The notes: generated from the letters alone by a model not told the origin. A stretch of DNA of 64,000 nt from Tritonibacter scottomollicae (GCF_003003215.1 NZ_PVUF01000005.1:62001-126000); one strand, 5' to 3'. Shown: positions 53,238 to 63,699, numbered from the stretch's first letter. Numbers and translations are program-made.

Positions 53238-55202
53238 ATGATTACAGAACTCGGTCACTTCGCCCTCATCCTTGCCTTCATGATCGCCATCGTGCAGACG
53301 GTCGTGCCCCTGATCGGTGCGCATAAACGCTGGCCCGGATGGATGGCGGTGGCGGAACCCGCCGCACAGGCACAGTTCCTGTTCACCGCCTTTTCCTTTG
53401 GCGCGCTGACCTGGGCCTTTGTGACCTCGGATTTCTCGGTGCGGTTGGTGACGCTCAACAGCCATTCCGCCAAGCCGATGCTCTACAAGATCTCCGGTAC
53501 GTGGGGGAACCACGAAGGCTCCATGCTGCTCTGGGTGCTGATCGTCAGCCTGTTTGGCGCTGCGGCCTCGATCTGGGGCGGCGGGCTGCCGCCAACGCTC
53601 AAGGCGCGCGTGCTGAGTGTGCAGGCCTCCATCGGTGTGGCCTTTTTCGGGTTTATCTTGTTTACCTCCAACCCCTTCCTGCGGCTTGGAAATCCGCCGT
53701 TTGACGGGCAGGATCTGAACCCACTGTTGCAGGATCCCGGTCTCGCGTTTCACCCGCCGTTTCTCTACCTCGGCTATGTTGGCCTCTCGATGGCGTTTTC
53801 CTTTGCGGTTGCTGCCCTGATCGAGGGCCGCGTGGATGCCGCGTGGGGCCGTTGGGTGCGGCCCTGGACCCTGGCGGCCTGGATCTTCCTGACCATCGGC
53901 ATCGCGCTCGGGTCCTGGTGGGCCTATTACGAACTTGGCTGGGGCGGTTTCTGGTTCTGGGACCCGGTGGAGAATGCCTCCTTCATGCCGTGGCTGCTGT
54001 CCGCCGCGCTGCTGCATTCGGCTATCGTGGTGGAAAAGCGCGAGAGCCTTAAAAGCTGGACCATCCTGCTGGCGATCCTCGCCTTTGGCTTCTCGCTGAT
54101 CGGCACGTTCATCGTGCGCTCCGGCTTGCTGACCTCGGTGCATGCGTTCGCCAATGACCCGGAACGCGGCGTGGTGATTCTGGCAATCATGGCGTTCTTT
54201 ACCGGCGGTGCATTGGCGCTGTTTGCGCAGCGGGCACAGGCGATGGAGGCCAAGGGCGTGTTCTCCATGGTCAGCCGGGAAAGCGCGCTGGTGGCCAACA
54301 ACCTGTTGCTTGCAGTGAGCTGCTTCGTGGTCTTTGTCGGCACTCTATGGCCGGTGGTGGCCGAGATGGCCTTTGACCGGAAACTGTCGGTTGGGGCGCC
54401 GTTCTTCAACGCGGCTTTCCCGCCCTTCATGGTGGCACTCGGGCTGTTGTTGCCTGTGGGGTCGGTATTGCCGTGGAAGCGCGCGAAATTTGGCAAGACG
54501 CTCTGGAGGCTGCGTTATGCGGCGGCTCTGTCGCTGGCGCTTGCGGGGCTGATCTGGGCGATGCAAGCCGACAAGAGCCTGCTGGGGCCGGTGGGCGCCT
54601 TGTTGGGCGCCTGGATCGTCAGCGGGGCCGCGATGGATCTGTGGCAGCGCGCTGGACGATCAGACAAGCTGGCACGCTTGATGCGGCTGCCACGGGCCGA
54701 CTGGGGCAAATCAGTTGCACATGCGGGCATGGGCGTGACGATCTTTGCGATCGCGGGCCTGACCGCATGGCAGACCGAGGACATCCGGGTGGCCAACCTC
54801 AACGAGCCCTTCGATGTCGGCCCTTACCAGATGGTTTTGACCGATGTGGAGGAGGGGCGCGGCCCCAACTACTTTACCACAATGGGCGTGGTCGAGGTGA
54901 CCCGCAACGGACGCGACATCGCGACCCTGCGCCCGGAAAAGCGCGTCTACCCGGTGGCGCAGATGCCCACCACCGAGGCGGCAATCGATTACCGCTTCAC
55001 CCGTGATCTCTACGTGGTGATCGGCGATGCGCAGGCGGGCGGTGGCTTTACCATGCGCACCTATATCAAGCCCTTTGCCAACTGGATCTGGGGCGGCTGC
55101 CTGCTGATGGCGCTTGGCGGCCTGCTGAGCCTTTCGGACCGCCGTTTCCGCGTTGCCGCCGGGGCGAAGAAGACCACCGCACAGGGGGCGCCGGCAGAAT
55201 GA
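53238..55202 (+). CDS. ccmF: Cytochrome c heme lyase subunit CcmF
   Basis: CcmF (654 residues) is a polytopic membrane protein that helps attach heme to apocytochrome c. It has some fifteen hydrophobic helices. The tryptophan-rich signature WGGFWFWDPVENASFMPWL and the His-containing FHPPFLYLGYVGLSMAFSFA are diagnostic. The start at 53238 (MITELGHFALIL) replaces a longer TTG frame. The stop codon overlaps the ccmH start by four bases. Confidence 0.97.
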   Translation: MITELGHFALILAFMIAIVQTVVPLIGAHKRWPGWMAVAEPAAQAQFLFTAFSFGALTWAFVTSDFSVRLVTLNSHSAKPMLYKISGTWGNHEGSMLLWVLIVSLFGAAASIWGGGLPPTLKARVLSVQASIGVAFFGFILFTSNPFLRLGNPPFDGQDLNPLLQDPGLAFHPPFLYLGYVGLSMAFSFAVAALIEGRVDAAWGRWVRPWTLAAWIFLTIGIALGSWWAYYELGWGGFWFWDPVENASFMPWLLSAALLHSAIVVEKRESLKSWTILLAILAFGFSLIGTFIVRSGLLTSVHAFANDPERGVVILAIMAFFTGGALALFAQRAQAMEAKGVFSMVSRESALVANNLLLAVSCFVVFVGTLWPVVAEMAFDRKLSVGAPFFNAAFPPFMVALGLLLPVGSVLPWKRAKFGKTLWRLRYAAALSLALAGLIWAMQADKSLLGPVGALLGAWIVSGAAMDLWQRAGRSDKLARLMRLPRADWGKSVAHAGMGVTIFAIAGLTAWQTEDIRVANLNEPFDVGPYQMVLTDVEEGRGPNYFTTMGVVEVTRNGRDIATLRPEKRVYPVAQMPTTEAAIDYRFTRDLYVVIGDAQAGGGFTMRTYIKPFANWIWGGCLLMALGGLLSLSDRRFRVAAGAKKTTAQGAPAE

Positions 55203-55666
55203 TCCGCATGTTCAAGGCCGTAATGGCGGTACTGCTGCTGTCGATGACGCCCGCGCTTGCGGTGCAGCCGGACGAGGTGCTGGAGGATCCGGTGCTGGAA
55301 GAACGGGCGCGCGACCTCTCCAAAGGGCTGCGCTGTCTGGTCTGTCGCAATGAGAACATCGACGAGTCCAACGCCGATCTGGCCCGCGATCTGCGGCTGC
55401 TGGTGCGCGAGCGACTGGTTGCGGGCGACAGCAATGATGAGGCGATGGATTTCATCGTGGATCGCTACGGTGAATATGTGCTGCTGAAGCCGACCACACG
55501 CGGGGCCAATTGGCTGCTTTGGGCCGCGGGGCCGATGATGCTGGTGCTGGCCCTGGCGGTGGCACTGATGTATCTGCGCAAACGCTCTGTTGCGGGTGGT
55601 GCGCCGGAAGACCGTGGGCTGAGCGAGACCGAGCAGGCGCGGCTGAAAGAAATTCTCGACGAGTGA
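55199..55666 (+). CDS. ccmH: Cytochrome c maturation thiol protein CcmH
   Basis: This 155-residue protein has a signal peptide (about 1-21), the LRCLVCRNENIDESNADLA motif with redox Cys46 and Cys49, and one C-terminal membrane helix (about 103-122). It reduces apocytochrome c before heme attachment. The four-base overlap with ccmF shows translational coupling. CcmG and CcmI are not in this stretch. Confidence 0.96.
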   Translation: MIRMFKAVMAVLLLSMTPALAVQPDEVLEDPVLEERARDLSKGLRCLVCRNENIDESNADLARDLRLLVRERLVAGDSNDEAMDFIVDRYGEYVLLKPTTRGANWLLWAAGPMMLVLALAVALMYLRKRSVAGGAPEDRGLSETEQARLKEILDE

Positions 55667-55873
55667 GTGCGCCCGTGTGCATGCGGGTGATGGATTGCCG
55701 GGATCTGCGGGATTTGCTATGCAGGGTTTGGTCCGCAGTTCACCAAGGCTCCGCCACGCGCTAAACCTGCGAGTTTTCTGAGGTCATTGGACTCCCAATC
55801 GGGGTGCCTCTGGACAAGGGCGGACATCCGCATGGCGCAGGCCATGTCCGGCATCCTGAAAACGGAGGACATG

Positions 55874-56401
55874 ATGTCCAAGGATGTGATCCGTCTGACC
55901 ATTCCCGATGTGTCGGATTTTGCCAAACAGCTGCGTGCCAAGCTTCCCGAAAGCCCCGGCCATGTGGAAATGCTGAACCATGTGGCGCGCGCGGCGGGCT
56001 ACCGCAATTTTCAACAGCTGCGCAGCCAGAACCCGCCCGGCCCGGAAATCGACCGCAAGCGGATCGAGCGCGCGGCACGCTATTTCGACGAGCGCGGACG
56101 CTGGCAGAGCTGGCCGACCAAACGCGGCGTGCGCGAGCTGTGCCTCTGGGTGATCTGGGCGCGACTGCCCGCGCGCCAGAGCTGGAGCGAGCGCGAAATC
56201 AGCGCCCTGATCGACGAGGAAACCCTGTTTCGGGACGCGGCTCAGGTCCGGCGCAGCCTGGTCGAGATGCAGCTTTTGACCCGTGACCGCGACGGCTCCA
56301 ACTATGCCAGGGTCGAGCGGGCGATGGATCCGCATGGGCTGGCGCTGATGGCAGACCTTGAGGCACGCCGGAAAACGCGGGAAAATCCCGATATTGCCTG
56401 A
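55874..56401 (+). CDS. DUF2087 domain protein
   Basis: This 175-residue protein has an N-terminal part (about 1-50) with HVEMLNHVARAAGYRNFQQL. A DUF2087 domain follows (about 65-150), recognised by GRWQSWPTKRGVRELCLWVI and SLVEMQLLTRDRDGSNYARV. DUF2087 is winged-helix-like and is often attached to regulators, so DNA binding is possible. The ATG at 55874 sits five bases after GGAGG; ATG 55871 is the alternative. It is monocistronic. Confidence 0.85.
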   Translation: MSKDVIRLTIPDVSDFAKQLRAKLPESPGHVEMLNHVARAAGYRNFQQLRSQNPPGPEIDRKRIERAARYFDERGRWQSWPTKRGVRELCLWVIWARLPARQSWSEREISALIDEETLFRDAAQVRRSLVEMQLLTRDRDGSNYARVERAMDPHGLALMADLEARRKTRENPDIA

Positions 56402-56473
56402 CGCGGCGTTTGTCTTTTCGCCCCCGGATGCTTAGGTCAACATGCGTATAAATCGAACAGGGACATTTCACGC

Positions 56474-57253
56474 ATGGACTACCGCGACATCCAGTATTCT
56501 CTCGACAACGGGCTGGCGACCGTCACGTTGAACCGCCCGCAGAGCATGAATGCGCTGACCAGCCAGATGCGGGCGGAAATCACCCATGCGATGAAGTCCG
56601 CCGCCACCGAGGCGCGGGCGGTGGTGCTCACTGGGGCGGGCAGCGCGTTCTGTACCGGTCAGGATCTCAAGGACGCGTCCTCCGGTGGCAGTCAAATTGA
56701 TCTGGAGCGTACCCTGCGCGATGAATATACCCCGATGTTGGAGGCGATCTACGATTGCCCCGTGCCGACGATTTCGGCGGTAAACGGACCGGCTGCGGGG
56801 GCAGGGGCCAACCTTGCGCTGGCGGCGGATGTGGTGATTGCCACGGAGAGCGCCTACTTTCTGCAGGCCTTTGCCAAGATCGGTCTGATGCCGGATGCGG
56901 GGGGCAGCTGGTTCCTGCCGCGTCAAATGGGGCTGGCCAAGGCGATGGGCGCGGCCTTGTTTGCCGACAAGATCTCGGCCCGTCAGGCGAGCGATTGGGG
57001 CATGATCTGGGAAGCGATCCCGGATGCGGAGTTCGAAGCCCATTGGAAAGCGCGCGCCACCTATCTGGCCACCGGCCCCTCAATGGCCTTTGGCGCCATC
57101 AAGCAGGCGCTGCGTCAGTCGACGGGCAACAGCCTGCCGGATCAGTTGTCGCTGGAGGCGCATCTGCAAGGGGAGCTGGGCCGTAGTCGTGACTTTATGG
57201 AAGGCGTCACCGCTTTTGTTGAAAAGCGCAAGCCGGATTTCGAAGGGCGCTGA
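56474..57253 (+). CDS. Enoyl-CoA hydratase/isomerase family protein (PaaG-like)
   Basis: This 259-residue crotonase-fold protein has LNRPQSMNALTSQM, the oxyanion segment AFCTGQDLKDAS, and NGPAAGAGANLALAADVVIA with FAKIGLMPDAGGSWFLPR. The FCTGQDL and MPDAGGSWFLPR blocks resemble PaaG, the ring 1,2-epoxyphenylacetyl-CoA isomerase, more than short-chain enoyl-CoA hydratases. No other paa gene is nearby, so the substrate stays open. A bidirectional terminator follows. Confidence 0.87.
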   Translation: MDYRDIQYSLDNGLATVTLNRPQSMNALTSQMRAEITHAMKSAATEARAVVLTGAGSAFCTGQDLKDASSGGSQIDLERTLRDEYTPMLEAIYDCPVPTISAVNGPAAGAGANLALAADVVIATESAYFLQAFAKIGLMPDAGGSWFLPRQMGLAKAMGAALFADKISARQASDWGMIWEAIPDAEFEAHWKARATYLATGPSMAFGAIKQALRQSTGNSLPDQLSLEAHLQGELGRSRDFMEGVTAFVEKRKPDFEGR

Positions 57254-57279
57254 CAGCGCGCATCGTTGCAGGCCACTAA

Positions 57280-57307
57280 AAAAGCCGCTCCAACCGGAGC
57301 GGCTTTT
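57280..57307. terminator. Bidirectional Rho-independent terminator
   Basis: GCCGCTCC (57284-57291) pairs with GGAGCGGC (57296-57303), flanked by AAAA on one side and TTTT on the other. It ends both the hydratase and the convergent RTX gene. Confidence 0.9.
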
Positions 57308-57338
57308 GTCATTCCAAGCACATATGGTGCCCGTGCGA

Positions 57339-58403
57339 TCAGGCCGCCGTGCTCTGACGCAGGATCAGGTGGCTTTCGGGATCAAAACCGTCACCGACAT
57401 TCTCAAGATAGGCCACGACCTCGCCATTGGCGGTGACTTCCACATCGGTGGTGCCATCGGAGTTGAGCACGGTGTCATGTGCCAATTCGGGCGCGACATC
57501 GCCCGCGTAGCGATAGAGCATCACGTCTTCATCCACGTTGAAGTCGTTGATGGTCGCGCGGTCTCCGGCCTCCAGCCAGTAGCCAACCTCGAAGCGGTCA
57601 TCCCCGTCGCCGCCGGTCAGTTCGTCACCGGCACCACCAATCAACCGATCATCGCCGTCGCCGCCAATCAGCACATCGCGGTTTCCATCATCCACGATGC
57701 GATAGCTTTGATCGCCGACGGTATTGACGCGCTCGCCCTCAAGGAAGTCCTGGCGCAAGGTGATCGGGGAGGAACGGCTGGGGTCAAGCTCAGTTGTGCC
57801 GCCATTCAGAAGGTCGTTGCCCGCGCCACCGTCCAGCGTATCGGATCCGATCCCACCATGCAGCCCGTCGCTGCCGTAGCCGCCATTCAGGCTGTCGTCG
57901 CCCGCGTCACCCTGCAGGTAATCCTGGCCAAGGCTGCCGTTCATGACATCGTCATCGTCGCCGCCCATCATGACGTCCAGACCGCTGCCGCCGGTCATCC
58001 GGTCATTGCCAGCGCCGCCTTCCTGGATGTCAGCGCCGGCACCGCCCGAGATGAAGTCGTCACCGGAGCCACCATACATGTCATCGGTTCCGTCGTTGCC
58101 GTAAAGGTCGTCCGACCCTTCGTTGCCCCAAAGCGCATCTGCGCCGGCGTCACCGTTGATTGTATCGTCGCCCGCGCCACCAAAGCCTCTGTCATCGCCG
58201 TCACCAAGCGAGATCTGGTCTGAGTCGTCGGTCCCGAACACGAGATCAGTGTCATCCGTACCGAGCAACGCAGTGTTGACGTCCACTTTTTCAACGGGAT
58301 CATCACCGGTGCCAACGTCGTCGTTGTTTCCATCATCATCGCCGTCAAACGCGACGAAGGCGCCAACAACGGCCAGCGATCCAATCAATGCCATCAGCAA
58401 CAT
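57339..58403 (-). CDS. RTX-type calcium-binding repeat protein with N-terminal membrane segment
   Basis: This 354-residue acidic protein starts with a hydrophobic stretch (about 1-19, MLLMALIGSLAVVGAFVAF), then an Asp-rich linker. About twenty GGxGxDxxx-type nonapeptide repeats follow (about 65-205 and 245-275, with GGAGNDRMTGGSG and GGSGDDFISGGAGAD). A C-terminal domain holds DRATINDFNVDEDVMLYRY. The repeats form calcium-filled beta-rolls. Unlike classical type I-secreted RTX proteins it has an N-terminal hydrophobic segment, so it may stay cell-attached or be Sec-exported. GAGG lies before the start. No hlyBD-like genes are near. Confidence 0.85.
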   Translation of the reverse strand: MLLMALIGSLAVVGAFVAFDGDDDGNNDDVGTGDDPVEKVDVNTALLGTDDTDLVFGTDDSDQISLGDGDDRGFGGAGDDTINGDAGADALWGNEGSDDLYGNDGTDDMYGGSGDDFISGGAGADIQEGGAGNDRMTGGSGLDVMMGGDDDDVMNGSLGQDYLQGDAGDDSLNGGYGSDGLHGGIGSDTLDGGAGNDLLNGGTTELDPSRSSPITLRQDFLEGERVNTVGDQSYRIVDDGNRDVLIGGDGDDRLIGGAGDELTGGDGDDRFEVGYWLEAGDRATINDFNVDEDVMLYRYAGDVAPELAHDTVLNSDGTTDVEVTANGEVVAYLENVGDGFDPESHLILRQSTAA

Positions 58404-58640
58404 TGTACTACCTCATGAGTACGATTGAGGCACCAAGCCAAAATCGAAATACGGAATTGAGTCCCTGGTTTGGACCCTCAAATTTACGATCTGTTTACTG
58501 CAAAAAACCAAAAAAGGGTCAATTTAATGCTTCATTTAGGAAAACTCAAAGTTTCCGTTTTCACAACAATGGCGGCCGACCTGTTTTTGCGGCGAACATT
58601 CTAGGCGCGACCATTTTAGCTGGAACAGGGGGCAGCACAG

Positions 58641-58670
58641 AAAAACCCCGCCCGGAAAGCCGGACGGGGT
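58641..58670 (-). terminator. Rho-independent terminator of gltA
   Basis: ACCCCGCCCGG (58645-58655) pairs with CCGGACGGGGT (58660-58670) apart from one position. A five-T run on the minus strand follows. It lies 24 bases past the gltA stop codon. Confidence 0.9.
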
Positions 58671-58694
58671 CTTGGCAAATCAAAGAAACCGAAC

Positions 58695-59990
58695 TTAGCG
58701 GTTTTCGATATCCACGTAATTGCGCGGCGTTTCACCCAGATAGAGCTGACGCGGACGGCCGATCTTGTTCTGAGGGTCGCCGATCATTTCTTTCCACTGG
58801 GAGATCCAGCCGACGGTGCGCGACAGCGCAAAGATCGGCGTGAACATGGAGGTCGGGAAGCCCATCGCCTCGAGGATGATACCCGAGTAGAAGTCGACGT
58901 TCGGGAACAGCTTCTTCTCAATGAAGTAAGGGTCGTTCAGCGCTGTGCGCTCCAGCTCCTTGGCGACCTGCAGGAGCGGGTTGTCTTCGACACCCAGCAG
59001 TTCGAGAACCTCATCGGCGGATTGCTTCAGCACCTTGGCGCGCGGGTCGGTGTTCTTGTAAACGCGGTGACCAAAGCCCATCAGACGGAACGGATCGTTC
59101 TTGTCCTTGGCGCGTTCGATATACTCCGGAATATTCTCGACCGAACCAATTTCCTTGAGCATCTCCAGGCAGGCCTGGTTGGCGCCACCGTGTGCAGGAC
59201 CCCAGAGGCAGGCGATGCCAGCTGCGATACAGGCAAACGGGTTGGCCCCGGACGAGGAGGCCAGACGCACGGTCGAGGTCGATGCGTTCTGCTCGTGGTC
59301 CGCATGCAGGGTGAAGATCCGGTCCATGGCACGGGCGAGGATCGGGTCGACATTGTAGTCTTCCGCGGGAACCGAGAAGCACATGTGCAGGAAATTCGCC
59401 GCGTAATCCAGATCGTTGCGCGGATACACAAACGGCTGACCGATGGAGTATTTATAGGCCATCGCTGCAATGGTGGGCAGCTTGGCGATCAGGCGAATTG
59501 CCGCGACCTCACGCTGCCACGGATCTGCGATGTCGGTGGAGTCGTGGTAGAAGGCGGACATTGCACCAACCACGCCAACCATCGTCGCCATCGGATGCGC
59601 ATCACGGCGGAAGCCGCGGAAGAAGTTGTGCATCTGCTCGTGGACCATGGTGTGACGGGTCACACGGGTTTCAAAATCCTCAAGCTGGGTCGCGGTCGGC
59701 AGCTCACCGTAGAGTAGCAGGTAGCAGACCTCCAGGTAGTGGGATTTCCCCGCCAGCTGGTCGATCGGATAGCCACGATGCAGCAGCACGCCTTCGTTGC
59801 CGTCGATATAGGTGATGGTGCTGTCACAGCTCGCCGTGGAGGTGAAGCCCGGGTCATAGGTGAAGACGCCCGCCTGAGCGTAGAGTTTGCGGATGTCCAG
59901 AACATCGGGCCCCGCCGTCGGCGAGAAGATGGGAAGCTCGTAAGTCTCACCATTCAGGCTGAGCTGGGCAGTTTTCTGTGTGTCGGTCAT
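58695..59990 (-). CDS. gltA: Citrate synthase
   Basis: Citrate synthase (431 residues) condenses oxaloacetate and acetyl-CoA. Catalytic residues appear in [17 protein letters not shown] (His), [14 protein letters not shown] (His) and, further on, the Asp in [11 protein letters not shown]. The length and an N-terminal extra domain fit the hexameric Gram-negative type, which is inhibited by NADH in many species. AGGAAGGG lies before the start. It is followed by gltX in the same direction with 139 bases between them. Confidence 0.97.
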   Translation of the reverse strand: MTDTQKTAQLSLNGETYELPIFSPTAGPDVLDIRKLYAQAGVFTYDPGFTSTASCDSTITYIDGNEGVLLHRGYPIDQLAGKSHYLEVCYLLLYGELPTATQLEDFETRVTRHTMVHEQMHNFFRGFRRDAHPMATMVGVVGAMSAFYHDSTDIADPWQREVAAIRLIAKLPTIAAMAYKYSIGQPFVYPRNDLDYAANFLHMCFSVPAEDYNVDPILARAMDRIFTLHADHEQNASTSTVRLASSSGANPFACIAAGIACLWGPAHGGANQACLEMLKEIGSVENIPEYIERAKDKNDPFRLMGFGHRVYKNTDPRAKVLKQSADEVLELLGVEDNPLLQVAKELERTALNDPYFIEKKLFPNVDFYSGIILEAMGFPTSMFTPIFALSRTVGWISQWKEMIGDPQNKIGRPRQLYLGETPRNYVDIENR

Positions 59991-60129
59991 AGATGTCCCT
60001 TCCTGTTACAGGCGCAGAGAGGGCGGGTGGCCCGTCCCGCGCAGCGGGGCGCCCGCACCGATTATAGTGCAGGCGAAGTCCTATCCGAACGGGCTTACCC
60101 AGATCTTAACGTCAGATCCCAGCGGGCAA

Positions 60130-61530
60130 TCAGCCTGTTACGTCCTTGAGCCGGGCCAGAGTTTCATCCCGGCCCAGGCAAATCATCATATCGAAGACCG
60201 AAGGCGTTACCGCGCGGCCTGCAAGCACAGCCCGAAGGGGGCCAGCCAATTTGCCAAACTTCGTATCTTTGGCCGCGGCAAATTCATTCAGGGCGGCCTC
60301 AAGTTCGTCTCGCGACCAGCTAGCATTTTGCAGATGCGGCGTCAATTCAGTCAGTATACCAAGGGATACAGGATCAAGTGCCTTTTCCGCCTTCGCATCC
60401 CGCTCCAATGGGCGTGAAGCAAGCACAAAATGCGCTTTTTCAAGGAGTTCAGGGAAGGTCTTCGCCCGGTCCTTGAGGCAGTGCATGGCAGCTTCGAGCC
60501 CGCGTGACTGTACGTCACTCAGAGCGGGCTGATCGGCAGCCGCAAGATAGGCTTCGATTTCCTGCCGCAACGCAGCATCATCAGCAATTGCAATATGTTG
60601 GCCGCAAAGGCTCTCCAATTTCTTGGTGTCAAATCGGGCCGGGCTTTTGCCGATTCCGCCGAGGTCAAACCACTCTTTGGCCTGTGCATCGGTAAAGAAC
60701 TCGTCATCCCCATGGGACCAACCAAGACGCGCCAGGTAGTTGCGCATGCCCGCCGCCGGGTAGCCCATCGCCTGGTATTCCTGCGCCCCGAGTGCCCCGT
60801 GACGCTTCGACAATTTTTTACCATCCGGTCCATGAATGAGCGGAATATGTGCCCAGACCGGCACGTCCCACCCCATCGCCTGATAGATCATCATCTGGCG
60901 CGCCGCATTATTGAGATGATCGTCACCCCGGATCACATGGGTCACGCCCATGTCGTGATCGTCCACAACCACCGCCAGCATATAGACAGGCGAGCCATCG
61001 GAGCGCAGCAGGATCATGTCGTCCAGTTGCGTATTTTTGATGGTCACATCGCCCTGCACCTCATCCCGGATCACGGTGTCGCCATCACGCGGTGCCTTGA
61101 TGCGGATGACATAGGGCGCGTCAGGATGCTCAGACGCGGGCGTATCACGCCACGGGGACTGAAACAGGGTCGATTTGCCTTCGGCCTTTGCGGCATCGCG
61201 GAAGGCGGCGATTTCTTCCTGCGTGGAGAAACACTTGTAGGCCTTGCCCTCGGTCAGCAGTTGATTGGCCACCTCCGCGTGGCGCGCTGCACCCTCAAAC
61301 TGGCTCACCACTTCGCCGTCGTGATCCAGGCCCAGCCAAGCCATGCCCTGCAGAATGGCGGCGGTGGCTTCGGGTGTGGAGCGTGCCCGGTCGGTGTCTT
61401 CGATCCGCAGCAGGAACTTGCCGCCACGGCCCCGGGCATAGAGCCAGTTGAACAGCGCGGTGCGCGCGCCGCCGATGTGCAGAAAGCCGGTGGGAGAGGG
61501 GGCGAAGCGGGTGACGACCGGTTGGGACAT
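60130..61530 (-). CDS. gltX: Glutamyl-tRNA synthetase
   Basis: This class I synthetase (466 residues) charges tRNA with glutamate. The HIGH-type motif is [18 protein letters not shown], the KMSKS-type motif is KLSKRHGA, and [13 protein letters not shown] follows the first. The start at 61530 (MSQPVV) has AAGGT eleven bases upstream; ATG 61539 is nearly as close to it. It is divergent from comEC, and gltA follows on the same strand. Alphaproteobacteria often carry two gltX copies, so this may be one of two. Confidence 0.96.
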   Translation of the reverse strand: MSQPVVTRFAPSPTGFLHIGGARTALFNWLYARGRGGKFLLRIEDTDRARSTPEATAAILQGMAWLGLDHDGEVVSQFEGAARHAEVANQLLTEGKAYKCFSTQEEIAAFRDAAKAEGKSTLFQSPWRDTPASEHPDAPYVIRIKAPRDGDTVIRDEVQGDVTIKNTQLDDMILLRSDGSPVYMLAVVVDDHDMGVTHVIRGDDHLNNAARQMMIYQAMGWDVPVWAHIPLIHGPDGKKLSKRHGALGAQEYQAMGYPAAGMRNYLARLGWSHGDDEFFTDAQAKEWFDLGGIGKSPARFDTKKLESLCGQHIAIADDAALRQEIEAYLAAADQPALSDVQSRGLEAAMHCLKDRAKTFPELLEKAHFVLASRPLERDAKAEKALDPVSLGILTELTPHLQNASWSRDELEAALNEFAAAKDTKFGKLAGPLRAVLAGRAVTPSVFDMMICLGRDETLARLKDVTG

Positions 61531-61609
61531 GTGGGGCATTTACCTTTTGGAAACCTTGGAGGGCCTACGTTTGTCGCCTGTGTACCGAGCCAGAAGGCAG
61601 GGAGCAAGC

Positions 61610-63640
61610 GTGCGCATCCTGAGCGCCCTAGATGCAGTGTTGCAGGCCCAGAGGGGGCATTTGTTCCCTTGGGTTCCGGTGTTCTTTGGTCTTGGCATTG
61701 GCCTGTATTTTATCGCCCCGGCAGAACCTGATTTTCGACAGTATGGCATTGTTCTTCTCGGGTGTGGCCTGCTCATATGGCCAGCGCGGCGGGGCGACGG
61801 TTTTGGTTTGCTGGCTGCCGCCTTGATCCTGGTGGGGCTTGGGTTCAGCTACATGGGCGAACGGGCGCATCAGATTGGCGCGCCGGTTCTGACGTTTCGA
61901 TACTATGGCGCGGTTGAGGGTCAGGTCGTCGCGGTGGATCGCTCCGCCTCCGATGCGGTGCGGATCACGCTGCGACATGTGCGGCTGGATGATGTCTCTC
62001 CGGCACGTACCCCGGCGCGGGTCCGGGTCTCCCTGATGCAAGGCACGGCGCCGGCGCCCGGGGACTGGGTCATGACAACGGCGCATCTATCCCCGCCGCA
62101 AGGGCCAGCGGAACCCGGTGGGTTTGATTTTCGTCGCCATGCCTGGTTTCTGCAGCTCGGCGCTGTCGGATATACTCGCGTGCCGGTGCTGCGCACGCAG
62201 AGGCCGGAGGCGTTACCCATCGCAACGCTGCGCACACAGGTGTCTGAGTGGGTGCGCAGTGCCATGCCCGACCGGACCGGCGGTGTCGGTGCGGCGCTGA
62301 TCACTGGTGATCGAGCCCATGTGCCGCGTGCTGTCACGGATGCGTTGCGCGCCAGCAATCTGGCGCATCTGCTCGCAATATCCGGCCTTCATATGGGACT
62401 GTTCGCCGGGGTGATCTTTGCCAGTCTGCGCCGCGCTTTTGCATTGTCGCCGATCATCGCACTCCGTTGGCCAATCAAGAAAATCGCAGCTCTTTTTGCG
62501 TTGGTGGCGAGTTTTGGCTATTTGCTGCTGTCTGGCGCGAATATCGCGACCGAGCGGGCCTTTCTCATGGTCGCCGTCATGTTGGTCGCAGTGGTACTGG
62601 ACCGCCGCGCCATTTCGGTACGGGCGGTGGCACTGGCAGCGATTCTGGTGCTCTTGCGTCGACCGGAGAGTCTGCTGAGCGCCGGGTTTCAGATGAGTTT
62701 CTCAGCAACCTTGGCGCTTGTCGTGGTGTTCAGGGGAGTGCAACCGCTCTTTGCGGCGCGACGCGGCGGCTCATGGACGACCTTATGGCGCTGGTGTGCG
62801 GGGTTGGTGCTGTCCTCGCTTGTTGCGGGACTGGCAACTGCGCCCTTTGGCGCGGCGCATTTCAACATGGTCTCGCACTATGGCTTGATTGCGAATTTGG
62901 CAGCGGTGCCGTTCATGGGCGCAGTGGTGGTGCCCGGCGCGGTTCTTGCAATCTGCCTCGCGCCCATCGGGGCAAGCGGCGTTGGGTTCTGGATCATGTC
63001 GCAAGGGATCGGCTGGATCCTCACCGTGGCCGAAACAGTCGCACGATGGCCGGGGGCACGCGGCTATGTTGTGGCGCCGGATGACTGGATCCTTCCGGTT
63101 CTGATCTCAGGCGCATTGCTGGTCCTGCTGTGGCAAGGACGGCTTCGCTGGCTGGGCGTGGTGCCAGTCTGCATTGCGCTGCTGGCCTGGCCGCAGTCGC
63201 AACGCCCGCAGGTGCTGATCGCTGCGGATGGCGGCCTGATCGGAGTGATGACACAGGACGGCCGCGCCCTGTCGCGTGCGCGCGGCAAGAGCTTTGTCGC
63301 CGGGATATGGCTGGAGAATGATGGCGATGGCGTCGATCAGGAACGCGCCTTTGCGCGCGGGCAGGGTGACAGCTCCGCGCGCGTTCAGACATTTGAGTGG
63401 CAGGGGCGGCGGTTTATCCATGTGATCGGCAAGACAGGGTTGGCTCAGCTAAAGGCGACCTGTCTACGAGAGGAAGTCATCGTGCTGACAGTTGCGGCTG
63501 ATCGGCCCGAAGGTGGCTGCGACTGGCTCACTCCGGCCCAGCTACGCGCGAGCGGCAGTATTGCCTATTTCGACGGCGGGAAAATGATTGCCGCGCATCA
63601 ACAATCGCCACGTCTGTGGTCGCCGCATCGGACTAAGTGA
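61610..63640 (+). CDS. comEC: ComEC/Rec2-family DNA uptake channel
   Basis: This protein of about 676 residues has an N-terminal soluble domain (about 80-200, DUF4131 type). A competence domain of many helices follows, with the signature ASNLAHLLAISGLHMGLFAG around residue 250. ComEC lets single-stranded DNA cross the inner membrane. The C-terminal part lacks the metal-binding HxHxDH motif of full-length ComEC, as in many alphaproteobacteria. The start is GTG at 61610, following AGGGAG. It is convergent with lexA. Confidence 0.88.
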   Translation: MRILSALDAVLQAQRGHLFPWVPVFFGLGIGLYFIAPAEPDFRQYGIVLLGCGLLIWPARRGDGFGLLAAALILVGLGFSYMGERAHQIGAPVLTFRYYGAVEGQVVAVDRSASDAVRITLRHVRLDDVSPARTPARVRVSLMQGTAPAPGDWVMTTAHLSPPQGPAEPGGFDFRRHAWFLQLGAVGYTRVPVLRTQRPEALPIATLRTQVSEWVRSAMPDRTGGVGAALITGDRAHVPRAVTDALRASNLAHLLAISGLHMGLFAGVIFASLRRAFALSPIIALRWPIKKIAALFALVASFGYLLLSGANIATERAFLMVAVMLVAVVLDRRAISVRAVALAAILVLLRRPESLLSAGFQMSFSATLALVVVFRGVQPLFAARRGGSWTTLWRWCAGLVLSSLVAGLATAPFGAAHFNMVSHYGLIANLAAVPFMGAVVVPGAVLAICLAPIGASGVGFWIMSQGIGWILTVAETVARWPGARGYVVAPDDWILPVLISGALLVLLWQGRLRWLGVVPVCIALLAWPQSQRPQVLIAADGGLIGVMTQDGRALSRARGKSFVAGIWLENDGDGVDQERAFARGQGDSSARVQTFEWQGRRFIHVIGKTGLAQLKATCLREEVIVLTVAADRPEGGCDWLTPAQLRASGSIAYFDGGKMIAAHQQSPRLWSPHRTK

Positions 63641-63673
63641 GAGGACATGCCGAACCAAAGGGGCCCGCAACGC

Positions 63674-63699
63674 AAAAAGGCCCCGATCAAATCGGAGCC
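63674..63699 (-). terminator. Rho-independent terminator of lexA
   Basis: GGCCCCGAT (63679-63687) pairs with ATCGGAGCC (63691-63699) apart from one position, followed on the minus strand by TTTTT. It is 43 bases past the lexA stop codon. Confidence 0.8.

Noticed and set aside
57339-58403. RTX repeat region as a DNA tandem repeat or CRISPR-like array
   Set aside because: Repetition is at protein level (GGxGxD nonapeptides); the DNA repeats are degenerate and in frame.
61448-61609. N-terminal extension of ComEC by 54 residues
   Set aside because: It overlaps the gltX start region antisense, lacks a ribosome site, and the GTG at 61610 has AGGGAG and starts the normal N-terminus.
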